A stretch of 64,000 nt of DNA from Pontibacter chinhatensis (lineage in GTDB: Bacteria > Bacteroidota > Bacteroidia > Cytophagales > Hymenobacteraceae). The DNA is taken from the NCBI RefSeq assembly GCF_900113285.1, contig NZ_FOOT01000003.1, positions 310,001 through 374,000 on the forward strand. The letters run 5' to 3'. This document shows positions 61,793 to 64,000 of the stretch, piece by piece (position 1 is the stretch's first letter; each line of letters begins with the position of its first letter). Below the pieces are notes generated by a model. The model made no database searches. It saw only the letters and a program-made list of their open reading frames with translations, and was not told the origin of the DNA. A program made the translations under genes and the position numbers.

Positions 61793-62059
61793 ATGGACAA
61801 GACGCAACAGAAGATAATGGCCGATGAGAACTATGTGCAGCACATGTTTCTGCGCGTGGTAAACGATGACATGGAATGTGTGCTGAATATAGCCGGCCAC
61901 CCCTACCGCCTCCGGGAGCTTATCTTTATGATGATAGAGAACGGCTGCAGCGTGGAGAAAACCGACTCCGATGGGTTCAATACGTTTGACTACGACGAGG
62001 AGACGGTGGAGGTGCACGACTTTCTAACCTCTATCATCAAAGCCAAGCACAGGCAGTAG
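61793..62059 (+). CDS. Small acidic cytosolic protein
   Basis: An 88-residue protein, ATG start with an AGGAAAG 5 bases upstream. Pattern VQHMFLRVVNDDMECVLNIAGHPYRLRELIFMMIENG, then an acidic DSDGFNTFDYDEETVEVHD. No family recognised, single-domain alpha/beta. Ends at a motif-built terminator shared with the Hsp20 gene. Confidence 0.65.
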   Translation: MDKTQQKIMADENYVQHMFLRVVNDDMECVLNIAGHPYRLRELIFMMIENGCSVEKTDSDGFNTFDYDEETVEVHDFLTSIIKAKHRQ

Positions 62060-62075
62060 CGCCCCGGGCAGGTAT

Positions 62076-62116
62076 AAAGTATAAAGGCTACCGCCAATGG
62101 GTAGCCTTTATACTTT
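62076..62116. terminator. Bidirectional terminator built from AAGTATAAA
   Basis: Perfect 17-base arms AAAGTATAAAGGCTACC and GGTAGCCTTTATACTTT with a 7-base loop. The right arm overlaps the Hsp20 stop codon by two bases. Confidence 0.93.
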
Positions 62117-62558
62117 ACAGTTGTTTAATTTTTATCTCGCGGGGCTTGTTGATGTCCTCAAAGTATGGCAGCCTTACCTGCAGCTGGCCATCTTCGTGCA
62201 CGGCCTCAATGCGGCTCAGGTCAACCTGCGGCGGCAGTATGAATGTTCTGTTAAACAAGGGAGCCGCCATTTCCGGATTCTCCGGGTTGTGAAGAACTGA
62301 GAACACAGTGAGCTGGTTTTGGTGCAGCACCACTTTAAATAACTCCGGGCTCACGCCCGCTGCCCATACGTTAATAACTGCGCCTCTTTTATACTTTTTA
62401 ATATCCACGTACGTCTCGCTTACGCCTCCGCCAATGGTGTTCAGCAGGTTTATCTGGTGTGCGATATTTCGTAAAAACTCTTTATCCTTTATCAATTTCA
62501 TCTCTTTCTCCATCATAGTTTTCACTTTGTGTTTTGCAAACGTGATGCCAGTTTCCAT
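62115..62558 (-). CDS. Hsp20/alpha-crystallin family small heat shock protein
   Basis: A 147-residue sHSP-like chaperone. The alpha-crystallin domain (about 45-140) ends LFNRTFILPPQVDLSRIEAVHEDGQLQVRLPYF. The C-terminal REIKIKQL holds the I-x-I anchor motif. The N-terminal extension is short. It probably holds unfolding proteins during stress. Some Bacteroidota relatives of this family are annotated only as Hsp20; it is more divergent than IbpA. Confidence 0.78.
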   Translation of the reverse strand: METGITFAKHKVKTMMEKEMKLIKDKEFLRNIAHQINLLNTIGGGVSETYVDIKKYKRGAVINVWAAGVSPELFKVVLHQNQLTVFSVLHNPENPEMAAPLFNRTFILPPQVDLSRIEAVHEDGQLQVRLPYFEDINKPREIKIKQL

Positions 62559-63000
62559 TTAAGTCATTTGTGCCCTTTTACCTATTGTTATGGTGTCAAA
62601 ATGGCTCTAATCAAGTGCTTAGACGCTTAGTGGGGTGCCATGCTGTCACTTTTAGGAGGGAGCTTTTCATGCTGAAAACTCAGGCTGATCAAAGGCAAAA
62701 TAATGGGTTTGGGATTGTTTCCAATTTTTGGAAGGAAACTCTTTGTTTGGCCTTGGTTTTCCATAAATGGGATTCAGGGTATCTGTTTTGCACTTAATCA
62801 AAAAAAATCTTCATCAAGTTTATGGCATACGCATACTTTTCGATTTATCTGTAACACATTGTATAACAGCACACTTATGAAATAGCACATAGGAAAAATA
62901 CGGCTATTGTTATATTGTATTATCGAGGATAGGTATAAGCATTCTGGTGCTGGCATAATTGTTTCACTGAAGATGGGCAGACGAAACAAAGTATAGTACC
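62559..63000. other. AT-rich intergenic region
   Basis: About 440 bases between divergent genes. No gene supported: a 75-codon frame at 62570-62797 has no family resemblance. AT-rich sequence near 62810-62940 could carry promoters in both directions; one AAGTATA copy lies just before the next ATG. Confidence 0.5.
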
Positions 63001-64000
63001 ATGAAATCACTTTACACCCTTATCATTGCCATCCTGCTGCTGTCTTCTTCTACTCAGGCGCAGCACGTACTGCTTTCAGAGAATTTTAGCAACTCCTCTC
63101 AGGCCAATGTAGTGCCGTCCGCGGCCGGAGCCTGGGTTACGAGAGACGGAGCACTTTATACCCGCCAGCATAGCGGAAACGAGACACCGGCCCTGATACG
63201 TGCTAACGTGGCAAAACCCGTAAGCGCGCTTGACGCAGACCTGCGCGTGCGCTGGACCGGCTTCCGCGAAGCAAACGGCGGCCTGATGCAGCAATTCGAC
63301 AGCGAAGTTTTTCTCTGCTATAAGATTGGAAGCAATGGGGTGGTGCGTAAGATAAAGGTGGACGCAGCCAACATGCTCAATACCGCGGTTAACAACGAGG
63401 TAACCATCCCTTTGTCTGATAACTACCAAAATGTACACATCTACTTCGAAACGACAACTGCGAAGGGATACTCTTACCGCATAGACAACCTGGAGATTCT
63501 GGCATTCCCGAACATGTTTAAGTGGAGCATGCGAACCCTGGGCGAAAACCCGTTTGTAGTCTCTGCCCCTAAAGCGGCTACGGCTTATCTTCTAAACGAG
63601 GCCACTATGTCGTGGACGATGACCAAGGAAAGCAGCGTAACGCATGAGACAGTTGCCGTGAGCAACACCCAGCACCCAAGAACAAGCCAGTCGTTCTCCA
63701 TCGTGCAGGCCGGCGCCTCTAAAACAGAAGGAACCCACATCAAGATACAGTTCAGCGCCATGATGGCCGATGTTTCTTTTAACATCCTGGACATAGACAG
63801 AACCATGACCACAAACCAGTTCAAAGACAGCGTGGTGGTAACCGGCGTGAACAATGCGGGCAAGGTAGTGCTGGCCACGAACAGCTTCGTGCGTAACGCC
63901 GCCAACACCGCTTTTAACCCTAAAGCCAGCTCTTTTGTGGGCCTCAATGATGTAAACAACAGCACCGATCAGGGTGATGTGACGGTGGTATTCGCGGAGG
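63001..64000 (+). CDS. Exported surface-type protein, incomplete at the window edge
   Basis: An open frame of at least 333 residues that runs off the right edge. Signal peptide (1-20, ending TQA) then a beta-sandwich domain (LSENFSNSSQANVVPSAAGAWVTRDGALY, and FYKIG/VHIYFETTTAKG) like the carbohydrate-binding or lectin-type fronts of T9SS cargo. A second domain begins near residue 178. Whether it ends in a sorting domain cannot be seen. ATG start at 63001, AAGTATA eight bases upstream. Confidence 0.75.
   Translation, partial: MKSLYTLIIAILLLSSSTQAQHVLLSENFSNSSQANVVPSAAGAWVTRDGALYTRQHSGNETPALIRANVAKPVSALDADLRVRWTGFREANGGLMQQFDSEVFLCYKIGSNGVVRKIKVDAANMLNTAVNNEVTIPLSDNYQNVHIYFETTTAKGYSYRIDNLEILAFPNMFKWSMRTLGENPFVVSAPKAATAYLLNEATMSWTMTKESSVTHETVAVSNTQHPRTSQSFSIVQAGASKTEGTHIKIQFSAMMADVSFNILDIDRTMTTNQFKDSVVVTGVNNAGKVVLATNSFVRNAANTAFNPKASSFVGLNDVNNSTDQGDVTVVFAE

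Noticed and set aside
62570..62797. 75-codon plus-strand frame upstream of the last gene
   Set aside because: No resemblance to any family and poor composition; possibly a degraded remnant but not supportable.
1..64000. tRNA, rRNA, CRISPR array, insertion sequence or prophage
   Set aside because: None was recognised on either strand; no transposase or integrase gene and no regularly spaced direct repeats.

Overview
The window reads as chromosomal DNA of a Bacteroidota bacterium, most likely family Hymenobacteraceae and Pontibacter-like. The support is: two proteins with type IX secretion (T9SS) C-terminal sorting domains; several perfect copies of the Bacteroidota -7 promoter element TAnnTTTG; a carotenoid pair (CrtD-like desaturase plus CruF-like hydratase); Bacteroidota-typical families (DUF4105/Lnb, DUF4783, DUF6952); and rare Shine-Dalgarno sequences. 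Genus is an inference. I found no tRNA, rRNA, CRISPR array, intact insertion sequence or prophage.

Layout. 0.3-5.5 kb: qorB-like reductase, a TIMP-like secreted protein, fumC and a membrane protein, separated by long repeat-filled intergenic DNA. 5.9-12.1 kb: a CHASE/PAS histidine kinase, radA and a TlpA-like thiol oxidoreductase. 12.1-16.8 kb: a second repeat block, a baeRF-type protein, a radical SAM/SPASM protein and an MscS channel. 16.9-19.8 kb (minus strand): rsmI, a DUF4105/Lnb protein, suhB and a small Cys-rich membrane gene in a tight operon. 20-22.7 kb: pterin dehydratase, a stress-type SDR, two short disordered proteins and a phosphatase. 23.2-29.3 kb: a 2036-residue IPT/TIG-repeat surface protein with a T9SS tail. 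29.4-32.0 kb: glyA-tatC-rpiB operon. 32.1-39.3 kb: a GT-C-like membrane protein, rbfA, a methyltransferase, a LolC/E-type permease and an SNF2 helicase. 39.5-44.8 kb: SRPBCC and TPR proteins, crtD-cruF, a TetR-like regulator, and a thioredoxin-DUF6952 pair. 45-52.8 kb: prfA, two exported proteins, YjbQ, an M43 metalloprotease, a lipoprotein and gpmI. 53-62.6 kb: DUF4783, nadC, several envelope and small proteins, a ZIP transporter, RlpA, a hydrolase, MmcQ/YjbR and Hsp20. A surface-type protein runs off the right edge.

Most genes are housekeeping or envelope functions. The outstanding signal is not a gene. It is an extraordinarily iterated short motif, AAGTATA(A) and its complement (T)TATACTT, present many times in nearly every intergenic region, inside coding regions, and as inverted pairs in transcription terminators. 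It resembles the behaviour of DNA uptake sequences or of the cyanobacterial HIP1 element, and I know of no description of it. It sits alongside a two-copy 0.6-kb mosaic intergenic repeat, a cloverleaf-like nested palindrome, and AT-rich inverted repeats at intergenic boundaries. Several start codons lie so close to their promoter that the mRNA may be leaderless.
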